Both the position numbers and the translations under genes were made by a program. A stretch of 64,000 bases of DNA from AWTP1-13 sp963770295. GTDB lineage: Bacteria > Pseudomonadota > Alphaproteobacteria > Rhizobiales > Hyphomicrobiaceae. Where the stretch lies: positions 186,001-250,000 of the forward strand of contig CAVYPA010000006.1 in the NCBI GenBank assembly GCA_963770295.1, in the 5' to 3' direction. Of this stretch, positions 28,444 to 37,717 are shown piece after piece; within the stretch, counting starts at the first letter, position 1, and each line of letters starts with the position of its first letter. The notes beneath the pieces are model-generated. The model worked only from the letters and a program-made list of their open reading frames with translations. It did no database searches and was not told where the DNA came from.

Positions 28444-29580
28444 GTGAGCGCCCAAACGATTACGCTTGCGTCGCCGTCGGCCGGATCCAACCCGCCCAAG
28501 CCTACCATCGCGTCTCGCACCAAACTTCTGCTGGAAGGTCCGATCCTGCCCACCTTGCTGTGGCTCTCAGCGCCGAATGTGCTCAATCTCCTCGCCATCG
28601 CCGGCATGATCACTTTCGACGGCATCTTCATGGGCCAGCTCGGCGCGGATGCGCTTGCGGGGGTATCGCTCGCCTTCCTCTTCGTCATGCACATCCAACA
28701 CGCCGCTGCCAGCGGCATGGGCGGCGGTGTCTCGTCCGCTATCGCGAGGGCCCGGCGCCGGCAAACGGGACGTCGCCAACGCGCTAGTCCTGCACACCCT
28801 CGTCTTGGCGCTCGGCCTCGCGACCGTTTTCTCGATAGCCTTACTGCTCTCGGCGCCAACGGTTTTCCGTTGGATGGGCGGCCACGGCGCCATGCTCGCC
28901 GCCGCAATGAGCTATGCCAACGTGGCACTCAGCGCCGCCATCTCAATTTGCATGCCGAACCTGCTTGGGAGTGCCGTGCGCGGCACGGGAATAATCACCA
29001 ATCTCTCGGTGGTCCTGCTCACCGCCATTGCGGGCCAGCTGGGCAAAGAAACCGCAATCGGCTACGCGCTCGGAGCCCGTCTCGAATACATCCTGATCCC
29101 ATTGGCGTTCGGATTCGGTACATCCATCGTTGCTATGGTCGGGACCAACCGGGGCGCCAGACAATACCGGCGCGCCCGAGAGGTCGCCTGGACCGGAGCC
29201 GGCACCGTCGCGGCTACTTGCGCTGTGATTGGGATCTTCTTTGCCATCTTCCCAAGGCTCTGGCTGGGGCCTTTTCAGCGACGCTGAAGACATCGTCGGC
29301 CTCGGCACCTCGTACCTGCGAGTCGTGGGCCCAATCTACAGCCTCTATGGCCTCGGCATGGGCCTCTACTTTGCGACCCAAGGCTTCGGTAATGCTCTGT
29401 GGACCGTGCCGGCCAATGCCGTGCGCCTCGTCGTCAGCAGCGTGTGCGCGCTCACCGCGGTCTACTGGCTCGGCCCCGGCGCGCTTGGCTTCTTTGTGTC
29501 GATCGCGGTCGGGTTCTGCGCTTACGCCGCCCTGACTTCTGGTCGCCGCCCTCCGAGTGCGGGAGCCGCTTCTTGCACAA
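28444..29580 (+). pseudogene. MATE-family efflux transporter, two frameshifts
   Basis: Three successive frames form one multidrug/toxin extruder. Frame one (28444 to ~28750) reads LLEGPILPTLLWLSAPNVLN, LLAIAGMITFDGIFMGQLGA. Frame two (~28750-29270) reads GAGKRDVANALVLHTLVLAL, FRWMGGHGAMLAAAMSYANV, LEYILIPLAFGFGTSIVAMV. Frame three (from ~29270) reads LFSDAEDIVGLGTSYLRVVG, YSLYGLGMGLYFATQGFGNA. Together they cover roughly 12 membrane segments and ~380-390 residues, somewhat short for the family. Single-base changes at two points would restore it. Confidence 0.75.
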
Positions 29581-29618
29581 GCTGCATAGCCACACACCTC
29601 GTCGACGGTGGAGATCTC

Positions 29619-29989
29619 ATGCGTGCTCTTGTCCGTGCGGTGGCGGCTCTCCCGCTCATTCTAATCGACGCGACACCAAATTGGGCGCAGCCCGTATGCA
29701 AGCCCACCATTGCCTTCACGGAGACGCACTACGCGCTGATGAAGCTACCGAAGCTGGAACGGACTTTGGATAGTAAGGTTCACCGTTGATGCGTCGCGCT
29801 GCGCCACCAGTTCTGGCAGCTTCTCGATCGGTTTGGAGGGAGAATGCACCCGACACCGAGTATGTCGAGACCTTCCAATGGATTCCGGACTTGAACGTCA
29901 TCTCCAAGGAATTCTGGGCTGACGAAGCGGTTGGGGCCTACACGGTAAATGACATCGCCCCATGTCCATGTTCAAATTACAAGAATTAA
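29619..29989 (+). pseudogene. Small exported protein, frameshifted
   Basis: Starts with a signal-peptide-like MRALVRAVAALPLILIDATP (cleavage near NWAQ) and continues KPTIAFTETHYALMKLPKLE. The frame is then lost near 29770; the continuation is split over RFTVDASRCATSSGSFSIG in a second frame and ENAPDTEYVETFQWIPDL, SKEFWADEAVGAYTVNDI and PCPC in a third. The whole would be a ~120-residue periplasmic protein with conserved Cys. Family not known to me. Confidence 0.45.
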
Positions 29990-30193
29990 TCCCCTTCCAA
30001 CTCCAAAGACAGAAGACTGGGCTGTGCTAGCCTGGTCTGCGCTGGAGACTACGACAGCTTGGAATCATTCGCGTCGCGCCTCGTCGCTTTCTACGGCGGT
30101 GTTCGCGGAAACCTGACCGCCTGGATTATGCCGGGAATCCCATCCCAACGACCGGCCTGGCAAGGATTGGCCGGGGCTTCGGCACGTCGGCGC
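29990..30193. other. Intergenic, nothing recognised
   Basis: About 200 bases between the exported-protein relic and the convergent FAD monooxygenase. No gene, hairpin-plus-T-tract or repeat stands out. Confidence 0.4.
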
Positions 30194-31429
30194 TCATCGA
30201 TAGATGTCGAGGAAATTCGGCACAGCGATCCAGTCGATCATAGCGCGCGGATCCTGCAGCAGCGCGTGCATGGTTCGGTCCTCCTCAGTCTGGAGGTCGA
30301 CACCCATGTAGGTGCCGAGCTTGCGGCTGTGCTTGACGATGGTCTCGCCTATCGGCTGGCGAACGCGGTTGTATGCGGCGAGCGCGGTATCGATATTGTC
30401 GTGGTCACGCAGCGCATCCGCCAGTGCCTGCGCGTCGCAGCCCGCCTTGGAAACGCCGAACCCCATGTGCGGGCGCGCGTTGGATGCCGCGTCACCGAGC
30501 AGCGCCACGCGGCCCGACACGATACGCGGTGCGATGAAATCGTAAATCGGCGTGAAGAAGGGCTGCTCGATCACTCGTAGGCAATCGTTAACGGCGGGCG
30601 GCAGCGCGTCCTGGCCTTCGTCCCGCAAGGCGGCAATCAGATCCTTGCGGATCAACGGCGGCGGTACCGAATAGTCGTGCTGATGGCCACGCTCGTCGAC
30701 GCACATCTCCTTCAGCAGGTCCGCGTCCGCCATACGATACCAGATAAAATTGAAGCGTCGGCGCCCCGGTCGCAGGTCATCGTTGAAGCCCGCGATCGGA
30801 TAGCAGATCACCTCTTGCTGCGGCGGCAGGAAGAAGGAGAAGTAGGGAAAGACCTCCGCCAGCGCGCGTGGCGACAGATCGGCCTCGTTGGGTGCGCCGC
30901 GCCAGATGTAGTAGCCGGCATAGATCGGCTGCACGTCGGGCAGGATCGCGGCGCGCACACCGGAGCGGACGCCATCGCCGCCGACGAGGATGTCGCCATT
31001 TTCGACCCGCCCGCCGGAGAAATGCACGCGCACACCCGAGCCGTTCTGCTCGACGCGCTCGAAATTCCAGCCGAGGTGGTAGTGCGCGGGGTCGATGGTC
31101 TCCCGCAGCAGTCGCTGCAGCCGGTCCCAGGAGGTCATAATCTGCGGCAGGCGTTTCTCTGCAACCACGCGTCCGGTACGGTCCAGCGCTATACGCCGCT
31201 CGACCTTGACGCCGAGATTGTTGGTGGTGGCACCGCTGCGTTCAAGTGCTTGCAGCAGCTCCGGATGCGTGGTGATGCCGGCGCCACGCCCTACCAGCTC
31301 GACCGCTGAACGCTCGTAGACATCGGCATCCCAGCCAATCTGACGCAGGAATGCGGCCGCGAACAGGCCCGACATCGAACCGCCGATGATGATAGCGCGG
31401 CGTTGGTGTGAGGAAGTAGAAGCTGACAT
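30194..31429 (-). CDS. FAD-dependent aromatic monooxygenase
   Basis: A 411-residue group A flavoprotein hydroxylase. The N-terminal dinucleotide fold is AIIIGGSMSGLFAAAFLRQ (a GxxxxG variant with Ser-Met in place of the usual Gly) ending in an acidic beta-2 (DVYERS). The DG-like motif appears as DILVGGDGVRSGVR, and the second FAD motif as GRVALLGDAASNARPHMGFG. The closest family I can name is the 2,6-dihydroxypyridine 3-hydroxylase/6-hydroxynicotinate-type monooxygenase group, but the substrate is not determined. NAD(P)H and O2 would hydroxylate an aromatic or N-heterocyclic ring. Monocistronic; upstream lies only a recombinase tail. Confidence 0.82.
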   Translation of the reverse strand: MSASTSSHQRRAIIIGGSMSGLFAAAFLRQIGWDADVYERSAVELVGRGAGITTHPELLQALERSGATTNNLGVKVERRIALDRTGRVVAEKRLPQIMTSWDRLQRLLRETIDPAHYHLGWNFERVEQNGSGVRVHFSGGRVENGDILVGGDGVRSGVRAAILPDVQPIYAGYYIWRGAPNEADLSPRALAEVFPYFSFFLPPQQEVICYPIAGFNDDLRPGRRRFNFIWYRMADADLLKEMCVDERGHQHDYSVPPPLIRKDLIAALRDEGQDALPPAVNDCLRVIEQPFFTPIYDFIAPRIVSGRVALLGDAASNARPHMGFGVSKAGCDAQALADALRDHDNIDTALAAYNRVRQPIGETIVKHSRKLGTYMGVDLQTEEDRTMHALLQDPRAMIDWIAVPNFLDIYR

Positions 31430-31622
31430 CGGACCGGACGGGCGTAAAGCACTAAACCTTGGACTGGTGACAGTAAAGTCAGGCCATACCGCGTCGGCGT
31501 CAACGTTCCCGTCGCACTAGCGCCGCATCGGCCACACGCTTTGTCTGGGTCGGCTCTCCGGTTGTATCACCTGTCGATGAGCAGAGAGCGGCGTCCACGG
31601 CCCGTCGATAGTCGCTGTATCC

Positions 31623-31694
31623 GAGCGCAAGGTTCGTTATCTCGGCATCGAAGTCGATGATGCCATTGAGATCGCCGAGAAGATCGACATCTGA
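31623..31694 (+). pseudogene. Tyrosine recombinase C-terminal tail
   Basis: The last ~23 residues, KVRYLGIEVDDAIEIAEKID then stop, match the C-terminus of tyrosine recombinases/integrases carried by mobile elements, where the catalytic Tyr lies just before YLG-like sequence. Nothing of the catalytic core remains upstream. Confidence 0.55.
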
Positions 31695-31872
31695 AGGCGA
31701 TACCTCAACGAGCAGACGTGGTCGGCGGCGGCCTCAGCGTCGCCGATCACGACGCTGCCGAGGAGCGCTTCTGTTTAGAGGCCGCACCGGAGCCTTTGTC
31801 GGTTGCACACACGCCGATTGCCAGTCCGCCGCGAAATCAAAGCGAACGCAGTCGTGGCCAGCGCTTGGCTCA

Positions 31873-33063
31873 TCAGTATGGCTCGCGCGTGAAGATGAAT
31901 GTTGTGCCGGTAACGATCGGTGCGCTGGCCCCGACGAAGGACACGTTGACATCCTTGACCTGACGAGAACCGGCGCGACCGGAGGCCTGGAGGGCGCCCT
32001 CGATGATGTGCCACAGGCCGTGAATGCGGCCCGTGCCCAGGCTGCCACCAAACGTGTTCAGCGGCAGCTCGCCGTCAAGCGCGATCCGACCGCCCTGAAT
32101 AAAGTCGAGGGCCTCGCCATGCTTGCAGAAGCCGTAGGACTCAAGGCCGTACATCACGGACGCCGAGAAGCCGTCGTAGATTTGGGCGACGTCGACGTCC
32201 TTCGGCGAAAAGCCGGAGCGTTCCCACGTGAGCTTGGCAGAGCTCGCGCCGCCCTCCATGTAGTCGGCAAGGCTGCCAATGCGGCCAGCTACCTCGAAAT
32301 GCAGGCGTTGGCCGTAGCCAGCGAGAAAGGCCGGCTTGGGCCTTAGGTCACGCGCCCGCTCCGCTGTCGTCAGCACTACTGCAACGGCACCCTGCACCGG
32401 GATATCGCAGTCGTAGAGACAGAACGGATAGGCCACCATGCGCGAGTTGAAGTAGTCCTCTCGCGTCAGCGGCGTGCCGTAGAAGAAGGCGTGGGGGTTG
32501 TGCTGGGTGTGCTTACGCTGGATGAGTGCAAGCGTGACCATCTTGTCGCGGCTCTGGTTATGGCGCTCAAGGTAGCGCGTGTAGGCCACCGCCATATGTT
32601 GGCCGGGCCCGCCGAAGCCGAACGGTCCGGTGAACTGGGTGGCGCCAGCCGCTTGCCCACCCGGCAAGTTCTGGTAGGTGCCTTTGGGGTTGTGCATCGC
32701 CCGCCAAACCACGGCGTAACGGCACACGCCAGCAAGCAGTGCATTGGCCGCCTGCTGCACGGCGCCGCCGATGTTGTTGCTCCCTACCTGCATGTGCCAC
32801 GTGAGGTTTGGCAGCTTCAGCATCGCCATCATGCAATTGACCGAGACGACGGAAATGCCGTCTACCTCGGCGTGGCCCGTAGCCGGCAGCTCAGGATAGG
32901 TTGAGAGGCCGTCGACATCCTCCATCTTCAGGCCGGAGTCAGCGATGGCGCCTTTCACGGCCTCGAGTGCATGCGCCGCCAGCGGCAGGTCGGCCGACCG
33001 CGTCACCTTCGAGTAGCCGACGCCCGAAAGCGCGATCTTGCAGCGGTTCTCCCACTTGGGCAT
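31873..33063 (-). CDS. Thiolase-like acetyl-CoA acyltransferase/lipid-transfer protein
   Basis: A 396-residue thiolase-superfamily protein of the SCP-x/acetyl-CoA acetyltransferase type that pairs with OB-fold partners. Visible are IALSGVGYSKVTRSADLPLA, IADSGLKMEDVDGLSTYP, QVGSNNIGGAVQQAANALLA, YDCDIPVQGAVAVVLTTAER, AQIYDGFSASVMYGLESYGF and LPLNTFGGSLGTGRIHGLWH. The usual nucleophilic Cys is not obvious in the N-terminal half (the segment reads QVGSNNIGG), as in other non-canonical members. The start follows TGAGGA after the OB-fold gene (10-base gap), so the two are cotranscribed and probably form a complex, like Ltp/ChsH2-type retro-aldolases or DUF35-thiolase pairs. Last gene of the catabolic operon. 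Confidence 0.82.
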   Translation of the reverse strand: MPKWENRCKIALSGVGYSKVTRSADLPLAAHALEAVKGAIADSGLKMEDVDGLSTYPELPATGHAEVDGISVVSVNCMMAMLKLPNLTWHMQVGSNNIGGAVQQAANALLAGVCRYAVVWRAMHNPKGTYQNLPGGQAAGATQFTGPFGFGGPGQHMAVAYTRYLERHNQSRDKMVTLALIQRKHTQHNPHAFFYGTPLTREDYFNSRMVAYPFCLYDCDIPVQGAVAVVLTTAERARDLRPKPAFLAGYGQRLHFEVAGRIGSLADYMEGGASSAKLTWERSGFSPKDVDVAQIYDGFSASVMYGLESYGFCKHGEALDFIQGGRIALDGELPLNTFGGSLGTGRIHGLWHIIEGALQASGRAGSRQVKDVNVSFVGASAPIVTGTTFIFTREPY

Positions 33064-33073
33064 GGGACGTTCC

Positions 33074-33520
33074 TCAACCCGCCGTTGATTTGGACAACGC
33101 GGCCAGCTTGAACTGCGGCAGTGTGATGTCGTCGCTGAGCTTCTCGAACACAACTTCCACGCGGCGGCCGACCTTTGCCTCGGTAAAGGGAGCTTCCAGC
33201 AGATTGCCGATCATCAGTGCGCCCGGCGCATCGTCGAGCTCCACGATGATCGAGGCGTAGGGCACTGCTGGCGCGAAGCGCTTGTCGCCGGTGTGGTACA
33301 TGATCGTGTAGGCATAAATCGAGCCTACCCCGCGCACTGGCTCGAACTTCAAATCGACGCTGATGCACTTCACGCAGGTCGCGTAGGGCGGATGCTGGAA
33401 GTTGCGACAGCTTTGGCAACGTTGCAGTTCGAGCGAGCCGCGTCTCGCCGCCTCCCAGAACGGACTTGTCCACTCGTTGGGTACCGGCACAGGCCGTGTC
33501 ACCTTGCTCCAATCGCTCAT
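33074..33520 (-). CDS. Zn-ribbon/OB-fold (DUF35) acyl-CoA-binding protein
   Basis: A 148-residue protein. The rubredoxin-like Zn ribbon is LQRCQSCRNFQHPPYATCVK plus Cys (CxxC-x11-CxxC), followed by the OB-fold (GVGSIYAYTIMYHTGDKRFA, YASIIVELDDAPGALMIGNL). DUF35 proteins partner thiolase-like enzymes and bind acyl-CoA. The start at 33520 (MSDWSK) is preferred over one 14 codons upstream. It sits between the CoA-transferase and the thiolase-like gene with short gaps. Confidence 0.85.
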   Translation of the reverse strand: MSDWSKVTRPVPVPNEWTSPFWEAARRGSLELQRCQSCRNFQHPPYATCVKCISVDLKFEPVRGVGSIYAYTIMYHTGDKRFAPAVPYASIIVELDDAPGALMIGNLLEAPFTEAKVGRRVEVVFEKLSDDITLPQFKLAALSKSTAG

Positions 33521-33571
33521 GCTTCTTGCCTGTGTATGGTTGCCAGGACGGACGTCGTCCAAGCCGCAGCC

Positions 33572-36199
33572 CTAAAATACGCCCTCGTCGGCCAGATTTT
33601 TGATCTCGGCTGTCGTCATGCCGAGCAGCTCACCGTAGACGTACTCGTTGTCCTCGCCGTAGCAGGGCGCGCCGCGGTCGACCCGCCCGCCGGCGTAGGC
33701 CGGGCTCTCCGACAGCTTCACCGGTACCTCGGCGACCGGCCAGCGACCGATCTTTGTGCCCGTCACCTCGGTCAACCATTCGAGTGCCCGGAGCTGCGGA
33801 TCAATATCGCAGCGCTCCTCGGTCGTCTGGCAAACTCCGGCCGGCACGCCGGCCTGCTGCAGCGCTATCATCAGCTGGCGGGCGTCATGTCCCCGCGTCC
33901 ACTGTCCTACCAGCGCATCGAGCGCATCCTGATTAGCGAGACGGCCGGCGAGCGTCGCAAAGCACGGATCGGCTGCCCATCCCGGCTTCTCGGCCACTGT
34001 CGTCAACGCGCGCCACTCGTCCTCGGTGAAGCAGGCGATCGCAAGCCAGCGGTCTTCACCCGCGCACGGGAAGGCGCCGTGCGGCGCTGCCGGCTTCAGC
34101 GGCGAGCGGTTGCCGGTGCGGGTCCAGATGCGGCCGTTCGCGGACCAATCAAGGATCGTCGTGCCGCAGATGAAGAGCCCGACCTCGGTTTGCGATGCAT
34201 CGATCCACTGACCCTCACCGGTGCGCGCGCGATGGAACAACGCGCTCAGCATGGCAAGCGAAAAGCTGTAAGCTCCCATCCAGTCGAGGTAGCTGTAGCC
34301 CCAGCCTGCCGGCATAGCGGGTTCGGGCAGACCCGACATCTCCGACAGCCCCGCAAACGAGTTGGCGATTGGCCCGATCGTGCGGAAGCGCCCGTAGGTG
34401 CCCTGCGCACCCATGCCCGATTGCTGCACGTAGATGATGTCAGGCTTGATCTCGCGCATCGTCTCATAGCCGAGCCCCCAACTGTCGAGCACGCCCGGAG
34501 AGAAGCCTTCCGCGACGATGTCACAAATGGCCACCAGCCGCTTCGCGATTTTGAGGCCTTTGGGATGGCGGACGTTGAGCGAGATGCCGCGCTTGCCGGG
34601 ATTCTTGTTGTTGAACTGGCCGCCCATGTCGGGATCGGTCACGCCGTCGAGCGAGGCGGTGGCCTTCATGCGCGCCTCGCGACCGCCGATCGGCGCCATG
34701 GCCGCGAGCCGCGTGTCAGGGTGACTCTTGAGCTCGACTTTAAGGCATTCGGCGCCAAACGAGCTCAGAAACCGCGTCCCGCCGGCGGATGCCAGGAACC
34801 ACGTGAAATCAAGCACGCGAATGCCGTCAAGTGCGAACGGCCTTCCGCGATACGACACCTTACCGGCGTTCGCCACCGAGGCCTTAGGGTCGATCGCTGG
34901 CGCGCCGCGCGGTATCGGGTGGTCGACCGTGGCGGCGTCCTGATTGAGGCGTGGCGCGCACCGCCCTGGCATCCAGCCGGTGGCCGTGCCAATCCACTTC
35001 GACGTCGCATAGCGGAACGACTTGCCGAGCTCCGCATGCTCCACATCGGTGACGCTGCCGCGCTTGATCCAGTGGGGGTCGAGTGCATTCTCATGTGGCT
35101 TGCGCAACGGCGCCCACAGCATTCCAGACTGCTGTGCCTCGCGCCAAGGGATGTTCTCGTAGGTGAACGCGCGCACGAAGCGCGTCACGGCCTCCATCGC
35201 TTGGTCGCGGCCCGCCCTGTCGGGTGCGGTGCCTGGTACGAAGCGGCCGACGCGCGCCGTTTTCGCCGTCTCTTTGTCGAGTCCCGGTTCGATGCCGTAC
35301 ATCTCCATCAGAGCGATCAGCTTCTCGCCGTCGTCAGGCCGATTGCCGAGGCTCGCCATCACCCAGCGACCGTCCTTGGTATGCGCGATCGTCGGATGCG
35401 GAGACACGCTCTCGCGTGCGTGCCGGCAAGTTTGGCGGCGGATCGCGGCGCGCCGCATGACCCAGGTCATCAAATCGACCTCGGTGCACTTGGACACCGC
35501 CTCGTGCACGGCGCAGGACAGGTGCTGGCCCTTGCCAGTTCGGTGGCGGTACATGAGCGCCGCCAGGATCGCCATGCTCGTCTGCTCGCCGGTGACGTGA
35601 TAGGCGTGCCACATCTGGGGTGCGATCGGAGGCAGGTCGTACTTGCCGCCAGGCGCAGGGTCGTAGCCGCAGTTCATCATCACGCCGCCGAGCGCCAGAT
35701 GAACAAGGTCGCTACCCTGGTAGTGGCTCCACGGGCCCTCGTCGCCGAACGGCGTGACGCGAGCATGGATCAACGTCGGGTACCGCCTGAAAAGAGTGTC
35801 TTTGCCGAGGCCAATCGTTTCGAGCCTACCCTTCGGCGTCGACTCAAGTAGGACGTCGGCCTCAGCCAGAAGCGACTGGAGCTTCTCGCGATCCGGCCCC
35901 CCATCGAGATCGAGCACGACCGAGCGTTTGCCGCGATTGTATTGCCAGAAGAACAGCGAGCCTTCAGGGTCCGGCTTGTCCTGGTAGAACGGCCCGATGC
36001 GGCGTGTCGGGCTGCCACCCGGCGGTTCGACCTTGAGCACATCAGCGCCGAGTCCCGCCAGCGTCAGCCCGCAATATTCCGCTTGCTCGTCCGCCATCTC
36101 GATGACCCGGATGCCCGTCAGAGATCCGGGCTGCGTCGCAGGCACCGGCGCGCCGGACCGGATGGCATCGGCAGATTTCGATCGCAGATCCATCGTCAT
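33572..36199 (-). CDS. Double-domain class III CoA-transferase (CaiB/BaiF)
   Basis: An 875-residue tandem of two family III CoA-transferase domains (single-domain members are ~400 residues). Domain 1, residues ~28-430, opens LTGIRVIEMADEQAEYCGLT with DVLKVEPPGGSPTRR. Domain 2 begins at ~475 with FALDGIRVLDFTWFLASAGG and ECLKVELKSHPD. The catalytic Asp is kept in domain 2 (GQWIDASQTE, Asp667), but the matching site in domain 1 reads GQHLSCAVHE, with Ser228 in its place. Domain 1 may therefore be structural or regulatory. It should transfer CoA between acids and acyl-CoAs, feeding the SDR and thiolase-like steps of the same operon. A second ATG lies two codons in. Confidence 0.9.
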   Translation of the reverse strand: MTMDLRSKSADAIRSGAPVPATQPGSLTGIRVIEMADEQAEYCGLTLAGLGADVLKVEPPGGSPTRRIGPFYQDKPDPEGSLFFWQYNRGKRSVVLDLDGGPDREKLQSLLAEADVLLESTPKGRLETIGLGKDTLFRRYPTLIHARVTPFGDEGPWSHYQGSDLVHLALGGVMMNCGYDPAPGGKYDLPPIAPQMWHAYHVTGEQTSMAILAALMYRHRTGKGQHLSCAVHEAVSKCTEVDLMTWVMRRAAIRRQTCRHARESVSPHPTIAHTKDGRWVMASLGNRPDDGEKLIALMEMYGIEPGLDKETAKTARVGRFVPGTAPDRAGRDQAMEAVTRFVRAFTYENIPWREAQQSGMLWAPLRKPHENALDPHWIKRGSVTDVEHAELGKSFRYATSKWIGTATGWMPGRCAPRLNQDAATVDHPIPRGAPAIDPKASVANAGKVSYRGRPFALDGIRVLDFTWFLASAGGTRFLSSFGAECLKVELKSHPDTRLAAMAPIGGREARMKATASLDGVTDPDMGGQFNNKNPGKRGISLNVRHPKGLKIAKRLVAICDIVAEGFSPGVLDSWGLGYETMREIKPDIIYVQQSGMGAQGTYGRFRTIGPIANSFAGLSEMSGLPEPAMPAGWGYSYLDWMGAYSFSLAMLSALFHRARTGEGQWIDASQTEVGLFICGTTILDWSANGRIWTRTGNRSPLKPAAPHGAFPCAGEDRWLAIACFTEDEWRALTTVAEKPGWAADPCFATLAGRLANQDALDALVGQWTRGHDARQLMIALQQAGVPAGVCQTTEERCDIDPQLRALEWLTEVTGTKIGRWPVAEVPVKLSESPAYAGGRVDRGAPCYGEDNEYVYGELLGMTTAEIKNLADEGVF

Positions 36200-36254
36200 C
36201 CTGGCAAATTCCGGCTGTTAGCGAACGTGGAGGCAGCCATCAGCAAATTCCTCG

Positions 36255-37037
36255 TTAACCGAACATTCTTTCCCCCGCATCGATGTGAATGCACGTGCCG
36301 GTGATGGCCCCGGCGCGGTCCGAGCAAAGGAAGGCCACGGCGAAAGCGAGTTCGTCGGGTCGCGACTGTCGCTTTATCGGATGCCGCTCACGCGCGCGCT
36401 TTGCACTGTACTCCGGCGTCATCCCGGGGTGGGTGGTGTAGTCCCGCACCGTATCCATGAAACCCGGGTTCACGTCATTCACTGTGATACCGAACTCGCC
36501 GAGGCCGGCAGCAAGCGACTTCGTCAACGTGCGCAACCCGCCCTTGGCCGTCGAGTGAGGAACCCGCATCCAACCGCCCGTGTATCCATCCGGACCGTTA
36601 ACATGGATGATGCGACCCCAGCCTGCTTCCTTCATGGTCGGCACGAATGCCTTAGACAAGTACCACGATGCGGTCAGCTGCTGGTTGAGAAAGAAGTGCC
36701 AATCCTCGTTCGTGGTGTCGAAGAAAGATTTATGTAGGCGCCGCGCGGCATTGGATACGTAGATGTCGACTCGACCGAACTTGTCCTCGGCGCGGCGCTT
36801 CATTTCCTCGACGGTCTGCAACTCACCGACTGTGCCCATGACGACCAGCGTCTTGGCGCCGAGTGCTTGCGCCTCCTGCTCGACGTGTCGGGCCTCGGCT
36901 TCGTTGGCGCGGCTGTTGATGATGACGTTGGCGCCGCGCGCTGCGAATTCGAGCACGATCGCGCGACCTATGTTGCGTCCCGAACCTGTCACGAGAATCG
37001 TCTTGCCGGTAAAATCGAGGTCTTTGTCGATCGCCAT
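36255..37037 (-). CDS. SDR-family oxidoreductase with altered active site
   Basis: A 260-residue short-chain dehydrogenase. The cofactor loop TILVTGSGRNIGRAIVLEFA matches TGxxxGIG with an Asn variant. VYVSNAA-type beta-4 is present as DIYVSNAARR, and the C-terminus ends in the usual ITGTCIHIDAGE. The catalytic YxxxK is HxxxK here (VPHSTAKGGL, His161 and Lys165), and the catalytic Ser position reads VNGPDG. Activity may be changed or need confirming. The start at 37037 has a GGGAGG site six bases upstream; an upstream start would overlap the amidohydrolase relic. The CoA-transferase gene follows 55 bases later. Confidence 0.85.
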   Translation of the reverse strand: MAIDKDLDFTGKTILVTGSGRNIGRAIVLEFAARGANVIINSRANEAEARHVEQEAQALGAKTLVVMGTVGELQTVEEMKRRAEDKFGRVDIYVSNAARRLHKSFFDTTNEDWHFFLNQQLTASWYLSKAFVPTMKEAGWGRIIHVNGPDGYTGGWMRVPHSTAKGGLRTLTKSLAAGLGEFGITVNDVNPGFMDTVRDYTTHPGMTPEYSAKRARERHPIKRQSRPDELAFAVAFLCSDRAGAITGTCIHIDAGERMFG

Positions 37038-37039
37038 CG

Positions 37040-37450
37040 GTTGCCTCCCACGGCTGCCAGCAGAGCCCATCGCAGATTGCCTCACCCATGATCAGCCTCT
37101 TGCCAGTCGCGGCGATCCAATCCATTTCCTGGAAGTGCGTGACGCATTCACTCGACGAGCAAGGCATCTTGGTGATGTCGGTGCCCCAGAAGAGTCGGCG
37201 CGGCCCGAAAGGGCGCCGCACATCGCGCGGTAGTGTGAATCCAGGCTCTTAAACGGATAAGCGTCGTCGGCATAAGAGGGGCCGCCCGTCAGCTTCACCG
37301 CGACGTTCAGAAGCTTCGCTAGTCCGGCGAGCTTTTCGGTGTACAACGGCTCTGCCCTCAAACTGTGTGAAATCCGCGACGCGAATGCCTTCGAGACAAT
37401 CGAGATCGATGCCAACGGTTATCGGTGCCTACTCCCGTTGTGAGGAAAAC
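37040..37450 (-). pseudogene. Amidohydrolase (TIM-barrel) C-terminal relic
   Basis: Two minus-strand frames join to give the end of an amidohydrolase-2 (metal-dependent TIM-barrel) protein: GLAKLLNVAVKLTGGPSYAD, then after a shift near 37215 FGPRRLFWGTDITKMPCSS (the catalytic Asp of WGTD) and RLIMGEAICDGLCW. The N-terminal HxH half is missing. It overlaps the ribosome site of the SDR gene, so it was probably the first gene of the operon before decay. Confidence 0.65.
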
Positions 37451-37717
37451 GGGCAACGAGCGTAACACTCGCTCGTGAGCCGTGGCTATGAGAAACAGCG
37501 CGGTTCGCCTCGACCGATTGCGATTCGAAGCGGCAGGCTTAGCCCTAATTATAGTTCGAACCTGCTGGACGACACCGGCGCACTGGGCAGAGGCAAAGTA
37601 CCTCGGAAACCAGACAAGCTCGCTGCCGCGCATTGGGCGGGGGTCTTCGGCCAGGTCGAACACCTAAGAGTGCCAAGCAAAGTCCAACCGTATGGCGGTT
37701 CGGGCGCTGCGGCTGGG

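Noticed and set aside
33293..35851. 852-codon open frame antisense to the CoA-transferase
   Set aside because: Arg/Ala/His-rich shadow created by GC-rich codon bias; no family, no ribosome site, and the opposite strand is a well-conserved enzyme.
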